Positions 50,202 to 57,961 of a DNA stretch of 64,000 nucleotides are shown in pieces. The stretch is from JAWKWH01 sp041397625 (GTDB lineage: Bacteria > Pseudomonadota > Alphaproteobacteria > Rhizobiales > Rhizobiaceae), in contig JAWKWH010000003.1 of the NCBI GenBank assembly GCA_041397625.1, positions 310,001-374,000 on the forward strand. Reading direction: 5' to 3'. The first letter of the stretch is position 1. The number at the start of each line of letters is the position of its first letter. Below the pieces are notes generated by a model, which saw only the letters and a program-made list of their open reading frames with translations, did not search any database and had not been told where the DNA came from. The translations under genes were made by a program, and so were the position numbers.

Positions 50202-52028
50202 TCAGAGCGGCGCGCAGGCCTGGTTGAGCCAGGCTCGCACCGGTGCTTCCAGCATCGGGCCGACCTCGCGCAGCACGCGGTCGTGATAGGCGTTCAGCCA
50301 GTCGCGTTCCTCGCCGGTCAGCACGGTCTCATCGATCAGACGGCGGTCGAACGGCGCCAGCGTCAGCGTCTCGAAACCGTGCATGTCGATCTCGCCGCCG
50401 TCTATGGCACCAGCTTCCTCCACCAGAACGAGGTTTTCCAGCCGGATGCCGTAGTGGCCTTCGCGATAGTAGCCGGGTTCGTTGGACAGGATCATGCCGG
50501 CCAGCAACGGCTCGGTGCCGGTGCGGGCGATGCGCTGCGGTCCCTCGTGCACCGACAGGAACGAACCGACGCCATGGCCGGTGCCGTGGGCGTAGTCGAG
50601 CCCGGCTTTCCAATGGGCAAGCCGTGCCACCGCATCGATGTCCGACCCGCGCGTGCCCCTGGGAAAGCGCAGCAGCGAGATGCCGATCATGCCCTTCAAG
50701 ACGATGGTGTAGTGCCGCCGCATGGCGCCGCTGGCCTCGCCGATCAGTATCGTGCGGGTGATGTCGGTGGTTCCGTCGACATATTGCGCGCCCGAATCGA
50801 CCAGATAGAGGCTGTCGCGCGACAGCATGCGGTTTGTGGCGGTGGTGACGCGGTAATGAATGATGGCGCCGTCGGGGCCGGCGCCGGAGATCGTGTCGAA
50901 CGAGATGTCGCGCAGTTCCATCTGCGTTTCCTCGCCGGTCCGCTGCCGGCAGGTTTCCAGCTGCTTCGCCGCGCCGATCTCGTCGACCGTGCCGGGTTCG
51001 CGCCCGTCGAGCCAGCACAGGAAGCGGACCATCGCCGCGCCGTCGCGCAGATGGGCGGCGCGGGTGCCGGCGATCTCGGCCTCGTTCTTGGTGGCGCGGG
51101 CAAGGCGCGCCGGATCGGCCATGGCGACGACCGACCCACCGGCTTCGTCGACGATGATCCGCAGCTTTTCCGCCGCCAACTGCTCGTCGAGGCCGATCGT
51201 GGCGCCTGCCGCGGCGATCTCGGACAGGGCGTTGTCGAACTCCGACGGCGGCCTCAGATTGCACAATTGCGTCAGATAGGCCTCGACCTTCATCGGCAAC
51301 TTGCGCTTATCGATGAACAGGTCGGGCAGGCCGTCGGCGCCGACAATCGCAAAGGCGAGTGCCAGCGGCGTGTGCGGCACGTCGGAGCCGCGAATATTGA
51401 AGGCCCAGGCGACGGAGGATGCGTCGGTCAACACCGTATGGCTGGCGCCGGCATCGCGGACCGCGCCCGCCATGTCGGCCAGTTTTTCTCTTGCCAGCCG
51501 GCCGGCGAAGCGCTGCTCCTGGATGTCGACCTCGCCGAGCGGCGGCTTGGGCCGGTCGTGCCAGATCTCGTCGACGGGATTGAACCGGACGGCGACCAGC
51601 TTCGCGCCGGCCTTGTCGAGAGCGGTCGCCAGCTTGCGCGTCTCGGCGATGGTGTGCAGCCAGGGATCGAAGCCGATGCGCAGGCCGCTGCGGGCCTGTT
51701 TACGCAGCCATCTGGCCGGCGGCGTGGCGATCAGGTCCTCATAGTCGAAGACGGCGCCGTCGGTCTGCTCGCGCACCTGCAGCGTGTAGCGCCCGTCGAC
51801 GAAGATCAGCGCCCGGTCGCGCAGCACCAGCGCCATGCCCGCCGAGCCGGAGAACCCGGTCAGCCATTTCAGTCGTTCGGCGCGCGGCGGTACATATTCG
51901 CCCTGATGTTCGTCGGCGCGGGGCACGAGGAAACCGTCGAGGCCGGTTTCGTCGATCTGCCGGCGCAGCGCGGCAATTCGTTCGGCGGCAAGCGAGGGGT
52001 CGGCGACTTCGTCGAAGGTCTGGAACAT
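50202..52028 (-). CDS. Xaa-Pro aminopeptidase (M24 family)
   Basis: 608 residues, longer than E. coli PepP (about 440), as is normal for the three-domain eukaryote-like form. Two creatinase N-domains are followed by the M24 pita-bread domain (from about 310). Metal ligands are seen in VDSGAQYVDGTTDITRTI (two Asp), GTGHGVGSFLSVHEGP (His), LSNEPGYY (Glu) and the C-terminal GFETLTLAPFD (Glu). It removes N-terminal residues before proline. Convergent with azlD (4 nt between the stops). Confidence 0.93.
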   Translation of the reverse strand: MFQTFDEVADPSLAAERIAALRRQIDETGLDGFLVPRADEHQGEYVPPRAERLKWLTGFSGSAGMALVLRDRALIFVDGRYTLQVREQTDGAVFDYEDLIATPPARWLRKQARSGLRIGFDPWLHTIAETRKLATALDKAGAKLVAVRFNPVDEIWHDRPKPPLGEVDIQEQRFAGRLAREKLADMAGAVRDAGASHTVLTDASSVAWAFNIRGSDVPHTPLALAFAIVGADGLPDLFIDKRKLPMKVEAYLTQLCNLRPPSEFDNALSEIAAAGATIGLDEQLAAEKLRIIVDEAGGSVVAMADPARLARATKNEAEIAGTRAAHLRDGAAMVRFLCWLDGREPGTVDEIGAAKQLETCRQRTGEETQMELRDISFDTISGAGPDGAIIHYRVTTATNRMLSRDSLYLVDSGAQYVDGTTDITRTILIGEASGAMRRHYTIVLKGMIGISLLRFPRGTRGSDIDAVARLAHWKAGLDYAHGTGHGVGSFLSVHEGPQRIARTGTEPLLAGMILSNEPGYYREGHYGIRLENLVLVEEAGAIDGGEIDMHGFETLTLAPFDRRLIDETVLTGEERDWLNAYHDRVLREVGPMLEAPVRAWLNQACAPL

Positions 52029-52134
52029 GGGGAGTAGTCGTCACGCAATCATCCTGGAATGCGGGACGGTAGCTCCTGGCAGGATGATAGGCAATGGCGC
52101 GCAGGCCCATGCGACGCACCCCGCGCCCGGGCAG

Positions 52135-52165
52135 AAAAAATCCCCGGGATGAAGATCCCGGGGAT
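52135..52165 (-). terminator. Rho-independent terminator
   Basis: ATCCCCGGGA, 6-nt loop, TCCCGGGGAT, a perfect 10-bp stem; on the minus strand it is followed at once by six T. It lies about 125 nt after the stop of the fibre-like gene at 52289 and would end that minus-strand transcript. Confidence 0.9.
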
Positions 52166-52288
52166 CGGCAGTCGTTCCGCTCGGCGGGGCGGCGGACGGC
52201 TAGCGGTGATCACACCATGTCGCCTTCCGCTCCTTGCCGGGACGCGAAATACCGACGTTCGAACGGTCCCAGCCAAAGGTGAACCGCG

Positions 52289-53458
52289 CTAGCGTCTGGC
52301 AACCTTCAGGCTGTCGAGTTCGGCCCGCAGTTCGGCAATCGCCAGTTCCAGTTTCTCCGCGCCTTCGAGCCGTCTGTGCAATTGCTCGATGTAAATATGC
52401 GCCTTCTCGAGTTCGTTGAGCATGCGGGTCAGCTTCAAAGTCACGTTCAGGGGTTCGTCAGGCTTGGTCGGGCCAATGGCCGGCAGGTAACCCTTCGCCC
52501 ACATTTCTTCGGCGTGTTCGTCGATCGACGGCACTTTGTACACGCTCGGATCGAATACTGCATCGCAGGGATCCGCCACAGTACAGGCGCCACCGCCCCC
52601 TGTCGTGATCAGCCCTCCGGAAAGCGTCAGATCACCGGCGCTCGTGAGGCGGAACTGATTGACGCCCAGGCCATCCCAGGTAATGCGGAATTCGTTCGTG
52701 TTCGCGTTGTGATTCAGGCGAATCGGATTCGGCGCCGTCGCCGCGGTGGACGTCAGTCTGATGGCAACGGAATCAGTGCCTTCGATATCCAGGGCGTCGT
52801 CAGGCGAAGCCGTTCCCATGCCGACATCGCCGTCGACATCGATGAAGATGCTGTTCGTCGGCGCGTCAGGCCTGATGCGCAATGGCAACTGGCTGCCGTT
52901 GGTCACATCGCGGATGAAGAAGTTCGTCTCGTTGCCGGCAACGTCCCAGGTCTGGGGTGCGAAGCCCGAACTTCCGTCCTGCTGCAAGCGCAGCGTCGGC
53001 GTGTCGCCATCGACGATGTGCAGTTCCACCGAAGGCGTATTGGTGCGGATGCCGATGCGGCCGCCATCGTCGACATAAAGCGAATGCGAGCGCGCGCCTG
53101 CCTCGATGGTGAATGGCGTGCGCGCCCCCGAAATGTCGTCGATCGAGAACTTGCTCAGGCCTCCGTTGGCGCTGTCGTTGACGGTGATCTGCCAATCGTT
53201 GCGCGGAAAGCTCGCCGCCACGCTGGTGTCGTCGAACTTGATGCGAAGGTTGTTTTCCTTCAGCCGGATCGTGTCGAAGCCGAAGCTTTCGCCGTTGACG
53301 CAGTCGAAGCCGATACAGGCGCTGCCGTCGACGATCAGGTCGTCATTGATCACGAAATCGGCGCTGGAGGGCGCCGTGAGCGCCAGCAGGGCCACGCTCG
53401 ACAGGGCGGCGGCAACCGTCGCGGACCGTGCCCTGTTTTTTCTCGTCCTATCGGTCAT
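52289..53458 (-). CDS. Secreted tail-fibre-like protein with C-terminal coiled coil
   Basis: 389 residues. A signal peptide (cut near SSADF, about residue 34) leads to a beta-rich region with repeating units GRIGIRTNTPSVELHIVD and GDVGMGTASPDDALDIEG, the 'G-x-G-T-x-x-P-x-x-x-L-x-I' repeat of phage tail fibres and adhesins. Around 315-345, VPSIDEHAEEMWAKGYLPAIG resembles the linker that precedes the chaperone end of such fibres, but the S74 peptidase itself is absent; the last 60 residues are a coiled coil. This suggests a self-trimerising secreted or surface fibre. Similar proteins are widespread but, to my knowledge, uncharacterised. The start has GGGAGAAG upstream and overlaps the end of the preceding gene by 11 nt. 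Confidence 0.8.
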   Translation of the reverse strand: MTDRTRKNRARSATVAAALSSVALLALTAPSSADFVINDDLIVDGSACIGFDCVNGESFGFDTIRLKENNLRIKFDDTSVAASFPRNDWQITVNDSANGGLSKFSIDDISGARTPFTIEAGARSHSLYVDDGGRIGIRTNTPSVELHIVDGDTPTLRLQQDGSSGFAPQTWDVAGNETNFFIRDVTNGSQLPLRIRPDAPTNSIFIDVDGDVGMGTASPDDALDIEGTDSVAIRLTSTAATAPNPIRLNHNANTNEFRITWDGLGVNQFRLTSAGDLTLSGGLITTGGGGACTVADPCDAVFDPSVYKVPSIDEHAEEMWAKGYLPAIGPTKPDEPLNVTLKLTRMLNELEKAHIYIEQLHRRLEGAEKLELAIAELRAELDSLKVARR

Positions 53459-53912
53459 TGTCTTCTCCCTGGTCTCCGTAGGGCACCGGTACGATCTTTC
53501 CGTCCTTGAGGCAGAAACGTCCGCTGGCTACAGCGACTATCGGCAGCACCTTGGGAAAGTCGCCGCGCCCGTTGTCGAGGCCCGGATTGAGAACCTCCTG
53601 CTCGGCGTCGGCCAGCACGGCAGTCATGTGATAGGAGAAAATCCCGTCAACCAGCTTGCCAAATTTCGTCAGCGCGATCGTCGGAAGGGTCGAGCGATTA
53701 AAGGCTTCGGCCTGATAGTTGGCCGGCCCTGTGATGACCAGGTGGGCGTTGGCATAGCGCCCGCCCGGCTTGAACGCGACCCTCGTGCCGTCGAAAACTT
53801 CAGTCGCTTCTATCTTGACCTCGGGCTTCAATGTTTCAGCGGCCATGCCGACGCCCGGGGCGGCGAGCGCAAGCGTTGCCAGCGCCGTTGGTATCGACCA
53901 TCGTTTCTTCAT
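53448..53912 (-). CDS. Small secreted protein, partner of the fibre-like protein
   Basis: 154 residues. Signal peptide MKKRWSIPTALATLALAAPG, cut near GMAAE, then a probable single beta-sandwich (KIEATEVFDGTRVAFKPGGRYANAHLVITGP). One cysteine is seen in the mature part (FCLKDGKIV). No family recognised. AGGGAA precedes the ATG, and the stop overlaps the fibre-like gene by 11 nt, so the two are made from one transcript, with this protein first. It may bind or chaperone the fibre outside the cytoplasm. Confidence 0.75.
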   Translation of the reverse strand: MKKRWSIPTALATLALAAPGVGMAAETLKPEVKIEATEVFDGTRVAFKPGGRYANAHLVITGPANYQAEAFNRSTLPTIALTKFGKLVDGIFSYHMTAVLADAEQEVLNPGLDNGRGDFPKVLPIVAVASGRFCLKDGKIVPVPYGDQGEDNDR

Positions 53913-54219
53913 GTCATCGGTTCCCTAATTACTTTTCGTCGGTGTCGTGAAGACACGCTCAAGGTTTGCCCACGAGTCCCGCAAGGAGAGTCCGCCTGAA
54001 GCTTGTTGTTTTTGGGCGGTTTTGTCCGCCGGCCGTTCTGATCTTCGAAATATTAACAAATATTTCCCATAGTGCAATCAACTGACAGCTGCATGACAAT
54101 ATCGTCTTGAATGTAAGATTTCATGCAGTTTCGTTTCTCTTGCAGCCGCGACCCGCGGCATAGCGACCGTCGAGGCGGGCGCCGTCGACACGTTTTGCGC
54201 TTATCGGACGTTACGTGAA
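53913..54219. other. Intergenic region upstream of the secreted operon
   Basis: 307 nt between the secreted pair (minus) and the 3' end of prmA (minus). The part from about 54040 to 54130 is AT-rich (for example AATATTAACAAATATTTCCC) and probably holds the promoter of the secreted operon. No gene or RNA is recognised; a 64-codon minus frame running into prmA is not convincing. Confidence 0.6.
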
Positions 54220-55086
54220 CTAGCGCCTTAGTTGCATCGCTACCCATTCGCCGCGCGAGATCGTGCGGATGTGGCGGAAATGCTGATTGGCATAGGCGGC
54301 GATGACGGCGCGGCGCTGGCGGACGAGGATTCCCGACAGGATCAGCGTGCCGTCCGGTGCGATGTTGCGGGCCATGGCGGGCGCCAATCGCATGAGCGGA
54401 CCGGCGAGGATGTTGGCGACGATCAGGTCGAAGGGGCCGGCGGCGGCAATCACCGGATGGGCAAGGCCGGTAGCCGTGACCGTCGTGATTCGCGCAGCGA
54501 CGCCGTTGGCCTGTGCGTTCGCCGCCGCCACGCGCGTCGCCACCGGGTCGATATCGGTTGCCAGCACGGGGATCGGCGCGGCCTTCGCGAGCGCGATCGC
54601 CAGCACGGCGCTGCCGGTGCCGAGGTCGAGCGCGTTCTTCGGTTGCACGCGCCTGAGCACGTCGGCGATCATCTCCAGGCAGCCGACGGTGGTGCCGTGA
54701 TGGCCCGTACCGAAGGCCTGGCCGGCCTCGATCTCGACCGCGATGTCACTGACACGCCGGGCGGCGCGGTCATGGGCGCCGTGGATAAGAAAGCGGCCGG
54801 CGCGCACCGGGGGCAGGTCTTCCAGCGACTTGGCGACCCAATCGATGTCGGGCAGGGTCTCGCGGTGGATGGCGACATGCTCGCCGGGCGAAAACAGGCT
54901 GCCGATCCGCACCGCGTCATCGTCTGGCGCAGTGGAATAGACCGAGATCTCGTGCAGGTCTCGCGCCTCGTCGACCTCCAGGATCGCCAGCGGCAATCCG
55001 TCATCCTCGAACATCTGCTCGATTGCGGAAAACAGCTCTCTTGCGCGCGCGCCCGAAGCGGCGAAATAAAGGCGGGTCTGGCTCAT
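54220..55086 (-). CDS. prmA: Ribosomal protein L11 methyltransferase
   Basis: 288 residues. The substrate-binding N-terminal domain (about 1-100) is followed by a class I methyltransferase with the SAM loop LDLGTGSAVLAIALAKA (about 152-168), ATDIDPVATRVAAANAQANGV, and the FDLIVANILAGPL motif (NILA). It trimethylates several amino groups of L11. It begins directly after the SCO stop with no spacer, so the two are co-transcribed. Confidence 0.92.
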   Translation of the reverse strand: MSQTRLYFAASGARARELFSAIEQMFEDDGLPLAILEVDEARDLHEISVYSTAPDDDAVRIGSLFSPGEHVAIHRETLPDIDWVAKSLEDLPPVRAGRFLIHGAHDRAARRVSDIAVEIEAGQAFGTGHHGTTVGCLEMIADVLRRVQPKNALDLGTGSAVLAIALAKAAPIPVLATDIDPVATRVAAANAQANGVAARITTVTATGLAHPVIAAAGPFDLIVANILAGPLMRLAPAMARNIAPDGTLILSGILVRQRRAVIAAYANQHFRHIRTISRGEWVAMQLRR

Positions 55087-55677
55087 TCAGCCCTTGTCGA
55101 TCAGCCGTTTGAGCTTGGCAAGGGCGGTGTTGGTGTTTTCGCCATAGGCAATCGTGCCGAAGAATGCGCCGGCGCTATCGAGCAGGATGACGGAAGCGGT
55201 GTGGTCCATCGTGTAGTCGCCGTCGCCGGTATCGACCCGGCGCGCATAGATGCCGAAAGCCTTGGTCATGGCGGCGATCTTGTCGGGAGGGCCGGTAATC
55301 CCCGTAATCCGGTCCGACACGTTGGACACGTAGAGGTTCAGCACCTCGGGCGTGTCGCGTTCCGGATCGACGGAGATGAAATAGGCCTTCAAACCGGCGC
55401 CCTCGTCGCCGAGCGTGTCGAGCCAGCCGTCGAGCTCGAACAGCGTCGTCGGACAAACCTCCGGACAATGGGTGAAACCGAAGAACACGACGCTCGGATG
55501 GCCGCGCAAGGCCTGTTCGGTGATCCTGTCGCCATGCTGGTCGACCAGTTCGAACGGTGCGCCGTAGGCCTCTCCGCCGTAAAGCGTGCGGTACCAGGAA
55601 AATGTCAGCCAGCCGACCGCGATCGCGAGCACGGCAAGCAGGGCGTAGGCGGATAGGCGGGCGGGGGTCATGCGCAT
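55087..55677 (-). CDS. SCO1/SenC family copper chaperone
   Basis: 196 residues. One N-terminal membrane segment (LSAYALLAVLAIAVGWLTFSWY) anchors a thioredoxin-like domain in the periplasm. The copper site is visible: Cys-x-x-x-Cys in HCPEVCP and the distant His in TMDHTASVILLD. SCO proteins deliver Cu to the CuA centre of cytochrome oxidase or act as thiol reductases. ATG codons at 55677 and 55671 are both possible. A 51-codon membrane microprotein gene lies 20 nt upstream, and prmA follows without a gap. Confidence 0.92.
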   Translation of the reverse strand: MRMTPARLSAYALLAVLAIAVGWLTFSWYRTLYGGEAYGAPFELVDQHGDRITEQALRGHPSVVFFGFTHCPEVCPTTLFELDGWLDTLGDEGAGLKAYFISVDPERDTPEVLNLYVSNVSDRITGITGPPDKIAAMTKAFGIYARRVDTGDGDYTMDHTASVILLDSAGAFFGTIAYGENTNTALAKLKRLIDKG

Positions 55678-55697
55678 GGGATTGGCAGTCGTCGCTT

Positions 55698-55853
55698 TCA
55701 GAAACACCAGGCGAGGCCGGAGCGGGCGAGCGTCATCATGATTGCGGCGCCATCGTTGATCCATCCGGCGAAGGCCAGACCGGTTCCGACGGCAAACACC
55801 ACCGTGAGGGCGGCAAATCCGATGACCGGACGAAACGGCGATTTTTCCCGCAT
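55698..55853 (-). CDS. 51-residue single-pass membrane microprotein upstream of SCO
   Basis: A short open frame reads MREKSPFRPVIGFAALTVVF in its first 20 codons and ends in GLAWCF. It has a basic N-terminus, one hydrophobic segment (about 10-32) and an amphipathic C-terminal part with a single Cys. Composition and codon use look real: G/C-rich third positions, and it ends 20 nt before the SCO start on the same strand. Its size hides it from ordinary gene callers. Position suggests a role with SCO, for example in copper delivery or oxidase assembly, but this is inference. The start codon lies 118 nt from the divergent cytochrome gene. Confidence 0.6.
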   Translation of the reverse strand: MREKSPFRPVIGFAALTVVFAVGTGLAFAGWINDGAAIMMTLARSGLAWCF

Positions 55854-55971
55854 GTCGACAAGCTCACCCGTGTTGCAGGTTACCGCGACGAAGATAGGGC
55901 GTTCGGAGGCGAAATGCCAGCCAACCGCGCTGGCGCTGGACAGGCGAGGTCAGGCGTCCATAATCGAGGTG

Positions 55972-57942
55972 ATGACGGACTGGCGACGATATCGTCCGGG
56001 CCATGCGCTGCCGGGCATTGCGGCCGTGTTGGCGGTGATCCTTGCGGCTGCGGTTGCGGCATGGCCGGCCCTTGCGGCCGGGTCGCAGCCTTCGGCGATC
56101 GACGTGTTGGCCGGACTCGACATCGCGGTCACCGGGGGCGCGGCGGCCGGATACGTGCCGGACGCGGTGTGTGGGGAATGTCACGTCGACAAGGCGGAAG
56201 GTTTCGCCGCGATGGGCATGGCCAAGAGCTTCTACCGTCCGTCGCCCGACAAGGTGATCGAGGATTTTGCCGACAGCCATTTCTTCCACGAACCGTCCGG
56301 CCGGCACTACGAGATGCAACTGCGCGACGGCGAGTACTGGTTCAGGCGCTATCGCACCGGTGAGGATGGCAAGGTGCTCGACCTGTTCGAGCGCAGGGTC
56401 GACTGGATCCTCGGTTCTGGCCACCACACGCGCACCTATCTCTACCAGACCGCCGACGGGGCGCTGTTCGAACTGCCGCTTGCCTGGTACAGTCAGGAAG
56501 GCAAGTGGCGGATGGCGCCGGGATTCGAATGGGCCCGGCATCTGGGCGTGATGCGCCAGGTGCGTCGGCAGTGCATGTTCTGCCACAACGCCTTTCCCGA
56601 GGTCGAATCCGGCAGCGACCGGCTCGGCATGGTGGAAACGTTTCCCCGCGACATGCCCGAGGGTATCGGTTGCCAGCGTTGCCACGGGCCCGGCGAGAAG
56701 CATCTGCGAGCGCTCTACAGCGATGACGCGACGGTGGAGGCGGTGCGCGAGGCGATCGTCAATCCCGGCAGGCTGCCGCGCGACAAGCTCTACAGCGTCT
56801 GCTACGGCTGCCACATGCAGCCGATCGTGGCGGTGCCGCCGGTGCGGCGCTTCGGGCGCGCCGCCTATTCGTTCCGACCCGGCGAATTGCTGTCGGACTT
56901 CTCGATCGGGCTCGACGCCACGGAGCGTGGCAGAACCCGGTCGGACCGTTTCGAGATCAATCACCATCCCTACCGGCTGGAACAGAGCCGTTGCTTCATC
57001 GAGAGCGAGGGAAAGCTCGGCTGCCTGACCTGCCATGACCCGCATCGCAAGATCAAACCGGCCGAGCGCGCCGCCCATTACCGCAAGGCCTGCCTTTCGT
57101 GCCACGGCGACGGCGAGGGCGGGCTCGGCCTTTCTGCGGAGGCCTCGGTTCGCCATCCGACCATCGGTGAGGAGGATGACTGCACGACCTGCCACATGCC
57201 CGAACGCCGCACGCAGGACGTCATCCACGTGACGATGACCGACCACCTGATCGCGCGCAATCCGGGCGGGCTGGAACTGATCGCGCCGATCGAGAAGAAG
57301 GACGTCGATATCGAGGCGGTTTTCATCCGGCTCGGAGCCGAGGCGCTGTCGGAAAACGAGCAGACCATCTACAAGGCGATTGCCACGCTGCGCTATTCGA
57401 ACCACAGATACGAGCCGGCCGCGCAGCGTCTGGAGGAATTGCTCGCCGCCGACGGCGGCGACCGGTTCGAACCTTGGCTCGAACTGGCCGAAAGCCGGCT
57501 TCATCAGCGTGATTTCCAGGCAGCCGTCGCCAGCGCCCGCGAGGCGGCCGCAAGGGCGCCGGATCACCCCGGGCCGGTGGCGGTGCGGGCAAGCGCGCTG
57601 TTCTCGCTCGGAAAGAAGCGGGAAGCGATCGCGTTGCTCGAGGAAAGGCCGCTTGACGACGCGATCATGATGTTCCGGCTTGCCGCCATGCAGGCGGATA
57701 CCGGTCGTTTGGAAGATGCTTTAGCAACGGCGCACAAAGCGCTGGGAATGCGGGAGAACCTTTGGGTCGCCTGGCGGCTTGTCGGCGATATCGAGGCGGC
57801 GCGCGGCCGTCACGAAATGGCGGCGGATGCCTTTCACGCCGCGCTGGCCATCGAGCCGGATGACGAGCGTGCGCGCTCCGGTCTCGTAAGGGCCCTGAAC
57901 GAGCTGGGGCGTTGGGGCGAGGCAGGCGACTACGACAGATAG
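55972..57942 (+). CDS. Heptahaem c-type cytochrome with C-terminal TPR domain
   Basis: 656 residues. Signal/anchor at about 14-36, then seven CxxCH haem sites: C67GECH, C201MFCH, C234QRCH, C277YGCH, C351LTCH, C374LSCH and C404TTCH, so about seven covalent haems in the periplasm. His-rich spacers (HHTRTY, INHHPYR, HDPHRK) may give distal ligands. Residues about 440-656 are TPR repeats (ALATAHKALGMRENLWVAWRLVGDIEAARGRHEMAADAFHAAL). The middle recalls cytochrome c554-like multihaem proteins. A cytochrome with protein-interaction repeats would be an electron carrier or reductase docking on partners; substrate unknown. It diverges from the SCO microprotein and converges on the kinase gene. Confidence 0.88.
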   Translation: MTDWRRYRPGHALPGIAAVLAVILAAAVAAWPALAAGSQPSAIDVLAGLDIAVTGGAAAGYVPDAVCGECHVDKAEGFAAMGMAKSFYRPSPDKVIEDFADSHFFHEPSGRHYEMQLRDGEYWFRRYRTGEDGKVLDLFERRVDWILGSGHHTRTYLYQTADGALFELPLAWYSQEGKWRMAPGFEWARHLGVMRQVRRQCMFCHNAFPEVESGSDRLGMVETFPRDMPEGIGCQRCHGPGEKHLRALYSDDATVEAVREAIVNPGRLPRDKLYSVCYGCHMQPIVAVPPVRRFGRAAYSFRPGELLSDFSIGLDATERGRTRSDRFEINHHPYRLEQSRCFIESEGKLGCLTCHDPHRKIKPAERAAHYRKACLSCHGDGEGGLGLSAEASVRHPTIGEEDDCTTCHMPERRTQDVIHVTMTDHLIARNPGGLELIAPIEKKDVDIEAVFIRLGAEALSENEQTIYKAIATLRYSNHRYEPAAQRLEELLAADGGDRFEPWLELAESRLHQRDFQAAVASAREAAARAPDHPGPVAVRASALFSLGKKREAIALLEERPLDDAIMMFRLAAMQADTGRLEDALATAHKALGMRENLWVAWRLVGDIEAARGRHEMAADAFHAALAIEPDDERARSGLVRALNELGRWGEAGDYDR

Positions 57943-57961
57943 GTTTCGCGTCGACGCCGGT

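Noticed and set aside
54053..54247. 64-codon minus frame overlapping the prmA 3' end
   Set aside because: It overlaps the stop region of a well-supported gene, has many Arg/Cys and no similarity to any family I know.
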